Of a DNA stretch of 64,000 nucleotides, positions 1-8,878 are shown piece after piece; positions within the stretch are counted from its first letter, which is position 1; every line of letters begins with the position of its first letter. The DNA comes from an uncultured Marinobacter sp. (GTDB lineage Bacteria > Pseudomonadota > Gammaproteobacteria > Pseudomonadales > Oleiphilaceae). Under the pieces are notes generated by a model, which was given only the letters and a program-made list of their open reading frames with translations, was not told the DNA's origin and made no database searches. The position numbers and the translations under genes were made by a program. Location: assembly GCF_947488835.1 (NCBI RefSeq), contig NZ_CANLBK010000001.1, positions 1 to 64,000 of the forward strand, given 5' to 3'.

Positions 1-56
1 CTGCGCCGATGGTAGTGTGGCATTTGCCCATGTGAGAGTAGGTCATCGTCAGACTC
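1..56 (+). rRNA. rrf: 5S ribosomal RNA, 3' part (cut by window edge)
   Basis: The window opens inside a 5S rRNA. The segment CCGATGGTAGTGTGG near base 7 and the following GAGAGTAGG near base 34 match the conserved 3' half of gammaproteobacterial 5S rRNA. The exact 3' end is inferred by analogy with the Escherichia coli end. A strong terminator follows, so this is the distal end of an rRNA operon lying to the left. Confidence 0.93.
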
Positions 57-64
57 TTAATACC

Positions 65-98
65 AAACCCCAGCTTCCAACGAAGCTGGGGTTTTTTT
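65..98 (+). terminator. Rho-independent terminator of the rRNA operon
   Basis: A perfect 10-bp stem (CCCCAGCTTC at 68-77 pairing with 82-91), extendable by A-T pairs, closes a 4-nt loop and is followed by seven T residues at 92-98. It lies about 10 nt after the 5S rRNA end. The A-rich left flank means it may also stop the minus-strand kinase operon that ends at 133. Confidence 0.92.
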
Positions 99-132
99 AT
101 GTCCGAAATTATAAAAATGATCGCAAAAGCAA

Positions 133-813
133 TCAGGGAAGCCATATTTCGAAAACACCACCACCTAAATCACCGCCATTGTGGAGCTTGATGTAGCCGC
201 TTCGATCTCCTTCGTTGTGAAGGTTGGCAACGGCAGATACGAAGAAAAGGCCTAGGCTGGTACTTCCAGTATCAAAGTTCAAAGATTTGAAACTAAGGGT
301 CCCTGTATGGTGCATACTCTCGGGGTAACCCTCTCCATCATCTTCTACCCCGATAACAAGGTAACCTCCACGTTCCGTTGCGGTTAATTTGATCTGGCTC
401 TTTGTATACCGTATTGCGTTGTTGATGGTGTTGTTTAAGACGCCGGTAAGCAGATCTGCATCAAAGAACCCGTTGATGGCATCGGATTCAATAGAACACT
501 CAATTCCCAACCCTTCCAGAAGTGGCGTATGCCTGGCAAGGTGTTCAGACAAGAATTCCGAGATCGGATGCTCTTCTATATGGGCTGACAGGTTGTTTTC
601 CCCAAGTCTGTATATTCCCAGCAGCTGTACCAGATCGTTATGAATCCGCTCAGCTTCATATTGGAGGGTATTAAACTTTGAGGATTCGTTCAGCTTTGCT
701 TCATTTTCGGTTCGTAGCTCATCCAGGGAGTTGAGCAGCATCCCAAGCGAGTTTTTCATATCATGTACTGCCAGAGCGAGAACCATAGAAAAGTCGATAT
801 TTCGGTTTTTCAT
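133..813 (-). CDS. Soluble sensor-less histidine kinase (GHKL ATPase)
   Basis: A 226-residue protein with a histidine-kinase layout but no membrane or sensor domain. The H-box-like stretch HDMKNSLG lies near residues 18-25. It is followed by a GHKL ATPase domain from about residue 105, with an N box (NNTINNAIRY), a G1 box (VEDDGEGYP) and a G2-like box (GSTSLGLFF). It is the last gene of an operon and overlaps the receiver-TPR gene by 4 nt. The context suggests it phosphorylates or reads out that receiver protein; this is inference. It could also act mainly as a phosphatase. No gene symbol is justified. Confidence 0.85.
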   Translation of the reverse strand: MKNRNIDFSMVLALAVHDMKNSLGMLLNSLDELRTENEAKLNESSKFNTLQYEAERIHNDLVQLLGIYRLGENNLSAHIEEHPISEFLSEHLARHTPLLEGLGIECSIESDAINGFFDADLLTGVLNNTINNAIRYTKSQIKLTATERGGYLVIGVEDDGEGYPESMHHTGTLSFKSLNFDTGSTSLGLFFVSAVANLHNEGDRSGYIKLHNGGDLGGGVFEIWLP

Positions 814-2441
814 GAAGTTAGTGCCTTCAGTTTTCGTTGCAGAGCCAGGTAACGCCTATATTGCCCATGCTGCTCCGGAAGGGCAGCCAAACGTCTAAGG
901 TGATGCTGACAGCGTTCGATCAGCATATCGGCTGTACCTGTTTCTTCATATTGTTTGATTAACACCTGAACCAGATTGAGATTAAGCGCGGGGTGATTGG
1001 GGATTATCTCAAGTGCTTTAGAAAAAGTACGCTCAGCCTCTTTGAAGGCACCGGATTCGAAATCTGCGATCCCTTCCCGGTTAAGGCCGCGGGCTTTGAT
1101 TTTCATACGGAAGCTGACGGGTTCGTCCAAGAGGTTTTCGATCTTTCTGGCAGCTTCAGGATCTTGACCATATCGCTCATGTAGACACCCGAGCAGCTTT
1201 ATCGCTTCGCTTGCATGGTCCAGTCGATATAAGCTTTTTGCATAATCCAGCCCTGTGTCCAGATCCATAGGGCCGGTCTGGTTTACTCTGTCCCTGATGC
1301 TCTCAAGTATCGAATTGGCTTTTTCCGCCTCCCCACGCCTCGCCTTTATCCTGCATTGGATGATGAGGCTACGAAGTTCGATGACTCCGTTGTCCGAAAA
1401 CTGTCTTTTCATGTTGTCTAGAACTGCAGTTGCTTCATGCGCTAATGCTTCGCTCTCTTCATCCATCTCACCGTCGCTCAGGTCACAAAGAGCTTGAGCC
1501 AGTGCGATATGGTGGTCAGAACTGTGGTGAATAGAATGGGCGCCAAGGCGAACCGTTTGCCGCCATGCATCTGCAGCTGCTTCCATGTCCTGATTGACTT
1601 CTGCCAACTCAGCCAGGTGTTTTTGTCGAAGCAGGGCGTTAGGAGAGTGAGTTGTTGCGTGCTCTAGAACCTTCTGGGCTTGACCGGAGCGATTTTGACG
1701 CTCCAGTCCCTCGGCTAGAAGATCGTAGGCCTCCATGTAATCAGGGTGGACCGTGATCAGCTTTCGCAAACTTTCAACTGCTTCATCGTAGCGATGGTTG
1801 GCAAGAAGCACCCTGTTGCGCCCGACTCGTGCCCATGAAAGTTCGCGTTGGGACAGAACGTCGTCGTACACCTTGATCGCGTGCGAGAGGTCCCCTAACA
1901 GAAAGTAGAGTTCTCCCAAGGTTTTCATCAGCCATGTTTTGTGGCGTGGCAGTCGGCTGAGGGCTGTGATGCAGAGCGAAATCGCTTCCGGAAAGTTTTC
2001 CCTGTCCATTTCACGGTTGATCGGTAGTAAGGCGTTGCGTTGGCTAATCAAGCTACTGAGGCGCTTTTCCAGCATTGTGCGGTTGATTGGTTTCGTGAGG
2101 TACGCATCTGGCTGGTATTCCCGTGCCCCCATAACCATTTCTCTGGAAGACTCCGAGGTAACCATGAGAAAAAGCGAGGACCGTTTCAGAAGCTTTTTAT
2201 GACGAAGCTCCTCAAGAATGTGTTGACCGTTTTTGCCCTTGCCCAGGTTGTAATCACAGAGCACTACATCTACGTGGTTGTAGGTGCAGTAATCTATGGC
2301 GGGTTTGGCATGGGCGACCAGTTCAATATTATCGGCGCCGCAGCTGCGAAGCATGTGGCGCATGGAAATCCTGAAGTTCTCGAAATCGTCAACCACCAGA
2401 TAAGAGAGCTTCGCGAACACACTCTTGACAGGGGCACTCAT
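810..2441 (-). CDS. Response regulator with receiver and TPR domains
   Basis: A 543-residue protein. The N-terminal receiver domain (about residues 10-130) has the acidic pair in LVVDDF, the likely phospho-acceptor Asp in VVLCDYNLG and the conserved Lys in YLTKP. The rest is helical tetratricopeptide-like repeats (about 150-530), with no DNA-binding or enzymatic output domain, so it probably signals through protein-protein contacts. It overlaps the upstream CrbS-like kinase gene and the downstream soluble kinase gene by 4 nt each, which implies translational coupling. Its partners are inferred from this operon. Confidence 0.88.
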   Translation of the reverse strand: MSAPVKSVFAKLSYLVVDDFENFRISMRHMLRSCGADNIELVAHAKPAIDYCTYNHVDVVLCDYNLGKGKNGQHILEELRHKKLLKRSSLFLMVTSESSREMVMGAREYQPDAYLTKPINRTMLEKRLSSLISQRNALLPINREMDRENFPEAISLCITALSRLPRHKTWLMKTLGELYFLLGDLSHAIKVYDDVLSQRELSWARVGRNRVLLANHRYDEAVESLRKLITVHPDYMEAYDLLAEGLERQNRSGQAQKVLEHATTHSPNALLRQKHLAELAEVNQDMEAAADAWRQTVRLGAHSIHHSSDHHIALAQALCDLSDGEMDEESEALAHEATAVLDNMKRQFSDNGVIELRSLIIQCRIKARRGEAEKANSILESIRDRVNQTGPMDLDTGLDYAKSLYRLDHASEAIKLLGCLHERYGQDPEAARKIENLLDEPVSFRMKIKARGLNREGIADFESGAFKEAERTFSKALEIIPNHPALNLNLVQVLIKQYEETGTADMLIERCQHHLRRLAALPEQHGQYRRYLALQRKLKALTS

Positions 2442-5400
2442 GAGCGTTTTTGCTTCAGTAACTTGTTCACCAAGGCTCTCAAGGCTGCTGGCTTAACTGG
2501 CTTGTAGAGAATCTGGTAACCACGATCAATCGCGTCATCCCGTACTTCTGGAGCCATATACCCGGTTATCAGAATGCCTGGTACGACGTGTTGTACCGAT
2601 TCACGTATGGCATCCATTGCGTCCAGCCCGTTTTTGTTGTCATCAAGCTGGTAATCCGCAAGTATGATGTCGGGCTGCATACCCCCAAGCTTTTCCAGAG
2701 CGGTATCCAGGCTTTCAGCAGGGGTGATGTCGCATCCCCAGTTCCCTAACAAGGCGACCATTCCCTGCAGTATTGCAGGGTCGTTGTCGATGCACAGAAC
2801 GTTCAGGCCACTTAGGCTGGAAACGCGCCGAGACGTTTTTGCGGCAATTTTCTCCGTGGCTTGGTGTGCCTCTACAGCTTGCGCGAGGGGAACTGTTATG
2901 GCAAAGACACTGCCTTTGCCCTGTACGGATTGGACATTTACAGGATAGTTCAACATGCCGCTGATACGGTCGACAATTGCCAGGCCCAGACCGAGACCTT
3001 TTTTGTCTCTTCCGTGTTGAAAGCGGCGAAACTCCTCAAAAATCAAGGTTAATTGATCTTCGGGTATGCCCGGACCAGTATCCCAAACCTCGATGCGCAG
3101 GTAGCCCTTCAGGCGCCTGCAGCCCATCAGGATTTTGCCTTGTGTCGTATAGCGAATTGCGTTGGAGAGGAAGTTTTGTATCACCCGCCGGAGCAGTTTC
3201 GAGTCTGAGTAGATCCATGCGGTGCTTGGTACTACATGCAGCTTGAGGCCTTGATCTTCTGCAATCGCTGTAAAGTCTGTTGCCAGATGGCGCATGATAT
3301 CGTTAACCGGGAATACTCCTAGGTCTGGTTCCAGTGCGCCTGCGTCGAGCTTGGAAATATCGAGAAGGGTGCTGATGATCTCTTCCGCTGCTCCGAGTGA
3401 ACTGTCGATGTGGTCGACAAGTTCTTCTGTCTCAGGACTGCTGGCTTTACCTGCAAGTGCTGAAGTAAAAAGGCGAGCAGCATTCAGAGGCTGTAAGAGG
3501 TCGTGACTGGCGGCCGCCAGAAAGCGGGTTTTACTTTGGTTCGCTTTCTCCGCAACCGACTTGGCTTTTAGCATCTGCTCGTTGATAACTTGCAGTTCCT
3601 GGGTTCTCTCTTTAACCCGCTGTTCAAGATAGGTGTTCGTTTCTTTGAGCGCCTGCTCAGTGCGGCGCATGGCTGTAACATCCTGGAATGTCGTTACATA
3701 ACCGCCGCCGGGGATTGGGCTGCCATCTATCTTGACGACGGTTCCGTCTGGCCTCTGGCGCTCGTAGGATATACGTTTGCCTTCTCGCATGCTGGCATAG
3801 TGGTCTGAAATGATTTCATCAATACGCCGTGCTGGTAGGTGGACGTTTGTCAGGTTGTAGCGCATCAGATCTTCTGCAGGTCTACCGGCTTTTACAAAAC
3901 CTTTCGGATAGCTGAATAGCTCAAGGTATCGTTGATTCCAGACGACCACCTGCTGTTGCTGGTTGACCACTGACACGCCAAGGCTAATGTTCTCAATAGC
4001 GGATTGCAGCAGCTCTCGGCTGAACGTCATGGCTTGCGAGGCTTCGTCGACGATGCTAACCACGTCTTCGATCTGCATATCGCGGCCCGTGAGGGTTGAT
4101 TCCAAGACGACCCTTGCGGTAGAGGCCCCGATTACCGAGGCAAGCTGTCGCTCTACGTATTTCATCAAATGGGAGGATGCAGGGCGGTGCAGGTGAAGCC
4201 TCACCGCATTGCGGCGCTCATAATTATGAAAAATTGTTTCAGAGCGCTCCTCGCCCATAAACCTGTCGCTAAGTGCCTGAAGGTCTGATGTGAGTATTTC
4301 ACCTTGCCAGCTCTGGTGATGGACGGTGTCGCCTTTCGGGTGAGGGTCTTGAAAGAACGAGGCAATCTGAATCTTCTCGCGCACCCTTTGCCGCGTGACT
4401 AGCGACAGCAGGACGTAAACCAGAGTGTTTGTTCCCAAGCTCCAGATAATGCCGTGACTGGTCTCGTCGAGGTCCAGCCCGAACAGCGCGGTTGGTCTGG
4501 TCCAACTCAGGCCCCACATGCCTTCGTTGATGAGTGAATCGCTAAACCAGCCTGTTGATGCAAGTGCGGGCAGCAGAAGGGTGTAACACCAGATGAAAAA
4601 GCCAAGCCCCAGACCCCAGGCGGCGCCTGTGGCATTCCCGCGCCGCCACAGAATGCCTCCTACTAATGCTGGCCCAAATTGTGCCGCTGCTGCGAAAGAC
4701 AAAAGCCCGAACGACGTCAGGCTGTAATCTGCTCCTGCCATACGGTAAAAGCCGTAAGCCGTAAGCAGAACCACAAAAATTGCCACCCTGCGGATTCCCA
4801 ATAGAAGGGAACTTAGATCGGCCTGCCGATTCATCCGAGGCCGGAAAAATTTGAGTAGAGCCGGCATGATGATTTCATTGCTTACCATGGTGGCGATCGC
4901 GACGGAGCATACGATAACCATGGCGGCAGCTGCCGACCCGCCTCCGAGGAAGGCGAGAATCGCCAGCCACTCTTTGCCAGCCATGATTGGTAGCTGAAGA
5001 ATGAGGATGTCCGGGTTGCTCGCGATTGCTCCTGGTGCCAAAAGACCAGCCGCTGCAATGGGCAGAACGAAGGCGCTGGCAACAATGAGATATACGGGCA
5101 TTGCCCAGCGTGCGACTTCGAAGTCCCGATGATCGGCGTTCTCGACCACCATTACGTGGAATTGTCTGGGCAGACAGATGATGGCAAGCATTGCAACGAG
5201 TGTCTGGGTGATGAAAGCAGGAGCCTCAAGGCCATCGGTTGTAAGAATGCCAGTTAGATCTGCTTGCTTTACATTGCTCACCAAATCGCCAAAGCCATTA
5301 TAAAGCCCATATCCAACGAAAAGCCCAACGGCCACAAAGGCAATAAGTTTAATCAGTGATTCAAAGGCCACGGCCTGAATCATGCCGCGGTGGTGCTCGG

Positions 5401-5959
5401 TAGATTCCAGATGACGGGTGCCAAAAAGAACGGTAAATGCGGTGAGAGCGAGGGTGATGTACCAGGCAGCGTCACTCCATGCCGCAGTACTTAGCTGTTG
5501 GGCTCCGGTTCCGGTGTTGGACAGCACGCTAAAGCCCATGGCGATTGCTTTCAGCTGCAGAGCTATATACGGCACGCTACCAATCAGAGCAAAGGCGGCG
5601 ATCATAGCTGCCAATAGCTGGGATTTGCCATAGCGAGACGCAATGAAGTCTGCGATAGAGGTACTGTTGTTGCGCTTACTTATATAGATGATGCGTCGTA
5701 GCAGTGGTGCACCGAATACAAAGACCAGCAAGGGGCCGAGATAGATAGGCAGAAATCCAAGACCTTCCTGAGTGGCCCGGCCTACTGCGCCATAGAACGT
5801 CCAAGAGGTGAAGTAGACTGCCAGCGACAGCGAGTAAACGTGCGTTCTGGCAAGGCGCCGACTATAAAGCCCCGGATGTTTATCACCCGCCCAGGCGATG
5901 ATAAACAGGATTGATATGTAGGTGATGGAAATTAAAACCAGCAGCCAGACACTAATCAT
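2438..5959 (-). CDS. crbS: CrbS-like hybrid histidine kinase with sodium:solute symporter sensor domain
   Basis: A 1173-residue membrane kinase. Residues 1 to about 520 form a sodium:solute-symporter (SSF) module with many transmembrane helices. Then come a linker, a PAS domain (about 660-770), a short coiled coil, a HisKA domain with the H-box ASHDLLQPLNAARLF, an HATPase domain (EVWDTGPGIP, GLGLGLAIV) and a C-terminal receiver (about 1046-1170) with its phospho-Asp in IILADYQL. This matches the CrbS/MxtR family, which controls acetate and acetyl-CoA metabolism in Vibrio and Pseudomonas. A VC_2705-type symporter gene lies just upstream. The cognate LuxR-type regulator (CrbR/ErdR) is not in this window. 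The symbol is by family resemblance. Confidence 0.88.
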   Translation of the reverse strand: MISVWLLVLISITYISILFIIAWAGDKHPGLYSRRLARTHVYSLSLAVYFTSWTFYGAVGRATQEGLGFLPIYLGPLLVFVFGAPLLRRIIYISKRNNSTSIADFIASRYGKSQLLAAMIAAFALIGSVPYIALQLKAIAMGFSVLSNTGTGAQQLSTAAWSDAAWYITLALTAFTVLFGTRHLESTEHHRGMIQAVAFESLIKLIAFVAVGLFVGYGLYNGFGDLVSNVKQADLTGILTTDGLEAPAFITQTLVAMLAIICLPRQFHVMVVENADHRDFEVARWAMPVYLIVASAFVLPIAAAGLLAPGAIASNPDILILQLPIMAGKEWLAILAFLGGGSAAAAMVIVCSVAIATMVSNEIIMPALLKFFRPRMNRQADLSSLLLGIRRVAIFVVLLTAYGFYRMAGADYSLTSFGLLSFAAAAQFGPALVGGILWRRGNATGAAWGLGLGFFIWCYTLLLPALASTGWFSDSLINEGMWGLSWTRPTALFGLDLDETSHGIIWSLGTNTLVYVLLSLVTRQRVREKIQIASFFQDPHPKGDTVHHQSWQGEILTSDLQALSDRFMGEERSETIFHNYERRNAVRLHLHRPASSHLMKYVERQLASVIGASTARVVLESTLTGRDMQIEDVVSIVDEASQAMTFSRELLQSAIENISLGVSVVNQQQQVVVWNQRYLELFSYPKGFVKAGRPAEDLMRYNLTNVHLPARRIDEIISDHYASMREGKRISYERQRPDGTVVKIDGSPIPGGGYVTTFQDVTAMRRTEQALKETNTYLEQRVKERTQELQVINEQMLKAKSVAEKANQSKTRFLAAASHDLLQPLNAARLFTSALAGKASSPETEELVDHIDSSLGAAEEIISTLLDISKLDAGALEPDLGVFPVNDIMRHLATDFTAIAEDQGLKLHVVPSTAWIYSDSKLLRRVIQNFLSNAIRYTTQGKILMGCRRLKGYLRIEVWDTGPGIPEDQLTLIFEEFRRFQHGRDKKGLGLGLAIVDRISGMLNYPVNVQSVQGKGSVFAITVPLAQAVEAHQATEKIAAKTSRRVSSLSGLNVLCIDNDPAILQGMVALLGNWGCDITPAESLDTALEKLGGMQPDIILADYQLDDNKNGLDAMDAIRESVQHVVPGILITGYMAPEVRDDAIDRGYQILYKPVKPAALRALVNKLLKQKRS

Positions 5960-6012
5960 AGTTCTTTATTTCCGTCAGGTAGGGCAGGTTACCTGGTCTC
6001 CGTACCAGAATA

Positions 6013-6522
6013 TCAGCTTGAACATACCGTTGAATAAAGTTTGTCGTTTCGTTCCAAAACCTTGAGGTTATCTATCCGCGGTGTTCCATCGGAGCCCAGA
6101 GGGACGAGTTCGCGGGTCGCACAGTTAATGATTTGGACCCTGTGAGATACCGAATCCGTTATCTTCTGTTCGAAGCGATACAGTGTAAATCTGACGATAT
6201 CAGAATTGCGGGTATCTTCTCGGCTGATGCTGTCTGTATCCACGGTGGAGAAAGCGGTCACATACGGGTAGGCCAGGGACCAAGGCCGCCAGAAGATGCC
6301 TTTTCGCTCTGTACTCACGACCACGGCTTCATCTGGCAGGCGCGACTGTTTGTGGTCAAACCAGGTGTATTCTCCATAGATCAAATACCCAAGCATACCG
6401 ATACCGGCAAATACCGGAATAATCCATTTAGGCGCCATGTTACGGGTTGCAGCGCGGATGCCCAGAGCGATACCGGCGGCACCCAGCCCGCAGAAGACGG
6501 TGGCGACAAGAGTCCAGAACAT
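6013..6522 (-). CDS. Hypothetical membrane protein, two N-terminal transmembrane segments
   Basis: A 169-residue protein I do not recognise. Two hydrophobic segments lie at about residues 4-24 and 33-50. A soluble tail follows with two cysteines near the C terminus (INCATRELV and STVCSS). The start is supported by AAGGAA about 8 nt upstream of the ATG. It sits between the symporter pair and the CrbS-like kinase gene, 53 nt before the latter on the same strand. A strong terminator hairpin lies immediately upstream of its ribosome binding site, so its expression may depend on read-through. Its function is unknown; a link to the neighbouring sensor or transporter is only suggested by position. 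Confidence 0.72.
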   Translation of the reverse strand: MFWTLVATVFCGLGAAGIALGIRAATRNMAPKWIIPVFAGIGMLGYLIYGEYTWFDHKQSRLPDEAVVVSTERKGIFWRPWSLAYPYVTAFSTVDTDSISREDTRNSDIVRFTLYRFEQKITDSVSHRVQIINCATRELVPLGSDGTPRIDNLKVLERNDKLYSTVCSS

Positions 6523-6532
6523 AAAATATTTT

Positions 6533-6571
6533 CCTTAAAAAAGAACGGGCTCCCTCATTGAGGAAGCCCGT
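6533..6571 (-). terminator. Terminator after the symporter gene, abutting the next RBS
   Basis: Read on the minus strand, a 12-bp stem (ACGGGCT pairing with AGCCCGT, then CCTC with GAGG, with one G-T wobble) with a 3-nt loop is followed by TTCTTTTTT. It lies about 50 nt after the symporter stop codon. The T tract runs directly into the AAGGAA ribosome binding site of the gene ending at 6013. Confidence 0.87.
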
Positions 6572-6618
6572 CCAGAACAACCTGACAACTCGATGAGTCA
6601 ATCAGGTCAGAGTGTTGC

Positions 6619-8400
6619 TTAGTGGTCTTGAGCTTGTCCGGCACCGCGGGGGTAACGAACGCTTTCAACCAGTTCCTGAATCTCAACGGGCGGCTCTTCA
6701 GTCGCATTTGCTACAACAAAGGCTACCGCAAAGTTGACCAACGCACCAATAGCACCGATCGACAGTGGAGAGATACCAAACACCCAGTTTGCAGGTGTAT
6801 CCGCAAGGTTAGCTGTGCCTGGGATGAAGAACCATCCTTTGTACACAAAGATGTACGAAAGAGTGAATACCAGACCGCTCAACATGCCCGCAATAGCGCC
6901 GGTATTGTTAATGCGCTTGGAGAATATACCCATCATCAGGGCCGGGAACAACGAGGCTGCTGCGATACCAAAAGCCAGTGCTACAACCTGTGCTGCAAAC
7001 CCTGGGGGATTGGCGCCGAGGTAGGTTGCAACAACAATCGCAACGGCCATGGAGATGCGGGCTGCCAGCAATTCGCCCTTATCTGTGATGCCCGGATTGA
7101 TTGAGCCCTTAATCAAGTCGTGACTGATTGCCGAAGATATCGCTAGTAGTAGACCTGCCGCTGTTGATAGTGCCGCAGCAAGGCCGCCTGCAGCAATCAA
7201 GCCGATAACCCAACCAGGAAGGTTGGCGATTTCGGGGTTGGCGAGTACGATAATGTCGCGATTCACATCCAGCTCATTGCCTTCCCAGCCGCGAGCTTCA
7301 GCCTGAGGCTGGAACGCCTGGGCGGCTTCGTCGGATCCGTCGTTATACATCTGGATGCGGCCGTCTTCGTTTTTATCCACGTACTTGATCAGGCCAGTAA
7401 CTTCCCACTCTTTAACCCACTGAGGGCGATCCTCATATCGAATCGGCTCTGCAGCAGTGCCATCCGGGTAAACGGTTGTCATCAGGTTCAGGCGAGCCAT
7501 GGACGCAACAGCAGGCGCTGTCAGGTACAGTAGGGCAATAAACACCAGTGCCCAGCCAGCAGACCAGCGCGCATCAGCAACCTTCGGTACTGTGAAGAAG
7601 CGGATAATAACGTGGGGAAGGCCGGCTGTACCGATCATAAGGGTCAGGGTGAACAGAACCATGTTCAGGTGGCTGTCAACGTCTGCAGAATATTCACTGA
7701 AACCAACATCAGTAATAACCTGATTCAGTTTGTCGAGAATCGGCATTCCGGAATCGATGTGTGTTGAGAACAGACCCAGTGCCGGAATGGGGTTGCCAGT
7801 CAGCTGGAAGGAGATGAATACGGCCGGAATTGTATAGGCAACGATCAGTACGCAGTACTGGGCAACCTGAGTGTAGGTAATGCCTTTCATGCCGCCAAGT
7901 ACGGAATAGATGAAGATAACGACCGCAGCGATCATCAGGCCTGTTGTGGAATCAACTTCGAGAAAGCGAGAGAAAGCTACGCCGGCACCCGCCATCTGGC
8001 CGATTACGTAGGTAAGGGATGCAACAATCAGGCAGATTACAGCAACCAGGCGGGCTTTTTTGCTATAGAAACGATCGCCGATAAACTCCGGAACCGTAAA
8101 TTTGCCGAACTTGCGCAGGTAGGGAGCAAGTAGCATCGCTAACAGAACGTATCCGCCCGTCCAGCCCATCAGATAGGCGGAGCTTGCGTAACCACTGGCG
8201 GCAATAATACCGGCCATGGAGATAAAGGATGCTGCAGACATCCAGTCGGCACCGATAGCCATGCCGTTTGTGATGGGGTGAACTCCACCGCCAGCAACAT
8301 AAAAGTCTTTGGTGCTTCCGGCCTTGGCCCAAACAGCGATGAGTATGTAGATGAGGAAGGACCCACCTACAAACATGATGTTGATTGCAAATTGGCTCAT
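6619..8400 (-). CDS. Sodium:solute symporter, VC_2705 subfamily (acetate/carboxylate permease-like, ActP-related)
   Basis: A 593-residue integral membrane protein of the SSF family. The N-terminal part has the typical FYVAGGGVHPITNGMAIGAD, SAASFISMAG and FTVPEFIGDRFY motifs, and about 13 transmembrane segments are visible. A soluble insertion at about residues 310-370 contains the Asp-rich DKNEDGRIQMYNDG, which resembles an EF-hand loop. It is encoded 4 nt after a DUF4212 partner, the standard arrangement of the two-subunit VC_2705-type symporters. Relatives are often annotated as cation/acetate symporters, and the CrbS-like kinase nearby supports a carboxylate substrate. The precise substrate is inferred. 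Confidence 0.9.
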   Translation of the reverse strand: MSQFAINIMFVGGSFLIYILIAVWAKAGSTKDFYVAGGGVHPITNGMAIGADWMSAASFISMAGIIAASGYASSAYLMGWTGGYVLLAMLLAPYLRKFGKFTVPEFIGDRFYSKKARLVAVICLIVASLTYVIGQMAGAGVAFSRFLEVDSTTGLMIAAVVIFIYSVLGGMKGITYTQVAQYCVLIVAYTIPAVFISFQLTGNPIPALGLFSTHIDSGMPILDKLNQVITDVGFSEYSADVDSHLNMVLFTLTLMIGTAGLPHVIIRFFTVPKVADARWSAGWALVFIALLYLTAPAVASMARLNLMTTVYPDGTAAEPIRYEDRPQWVKEWEVTGLIKYVDKNEDGRIQMYNDGSDEAAQAFQPQAEARGWEGNELDVNRDIIVLANPEIANLPGWVIGLIAAGGLAAALSTAAGLLLAISSAISHDLIKGSINPGITDKGELLAARISMAVAIVVATYLGANPPGFAAQVVALAFGIAAASLFPALMMGIFSKRINNTGAIAGMLSGLVFTLSYIFVYKGWFFIPGTANLADTPANWVFGISPLSIGAIGALVNFAVAFVVANATEEPPVEIQELVESVRYPRGAGQAQDH

Positions 8401-8404
8401 AAAC

Positions 8405-8668
8405 TTACTCCTCGTCCACGCCGAATTGTTTATCGAGTCTGTTCATGCGCCACGCGTAGTGGAAGATAAGTGCAATGAACGTGAGGATGGAGCCCTGTTG
8501 AGCAAACCAGAAGCCCAGATCGGTGCCGCCGATAGGTATGCCGGAGAGCATAGGGCGCAGAACGATTCCAAAGCCGTAAGAGACCAGAGCCCAGACAATC
8601 AGGCTCCCAAATATTAAGCGAAGATTCGCCTTCCAGTACTTTTCAGCATCGTAGCTATGACCTGACAT
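8405..8668 (-). CDS. DUF4212 small subunit of the sodium:solute symporter
   Basis: An 87-residue protein with two transmembrane segments (about 17-40 and 53-75) and the family signature DAEKYWKANLRLI near the N terminus. Proteins of this family are encoded immediately before VC_2705-type symporters and are thought to be a small symporter subunit. The start is preceded by AGGAGT at a suitable spacing. It is the first gene of the two-gene transport operon. Confidence 0.92.
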   Translation of the reverse strand: MSGHSYDAEKYWKANLRLIFGSLIVWALVSYGFGIVLRPMLSGIPIGGTDLGFWFAQQGSILTFIALIFHYAWRMNRLDKQFGVDEE

Positions 8669-8796
8669 TAGGATTACTCCTGTCTTGTTGTTGTTTGTCT
8701 GCAGTGGGTATTTGGTGAGCTGAGAGAGCCAGAGAGATTGTTATTCATATTAGTATTTCCCCTACTTGTTCTCTTGACTGACTCTACCGGTAAGGT

Positions 8797-8824
8797 GATA
8801 TATAGATATTGGCAAAAAGTCTAA
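8797..8824 (-). promoter_or_regulatory. Candidate sigma-70 promoter for the DUF4212-symporter operon
   Basis: On the minus strand, TTAGAC (8824-8819) and TATATC (8802-8797) are separated by 16 nt in the AT-rich 210-nt gap upstream of the symporter operon. The match to consensus is moderate. I see no terminator for the exonuclease gene in this gap and no other clear site. Confidence 0.3.
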
Positions 8825-8878
8825 TTATGAGTAAAGAGTGGTAGCAGACGTCGGTTTTAGAAGGGATTATCGGCGAGA

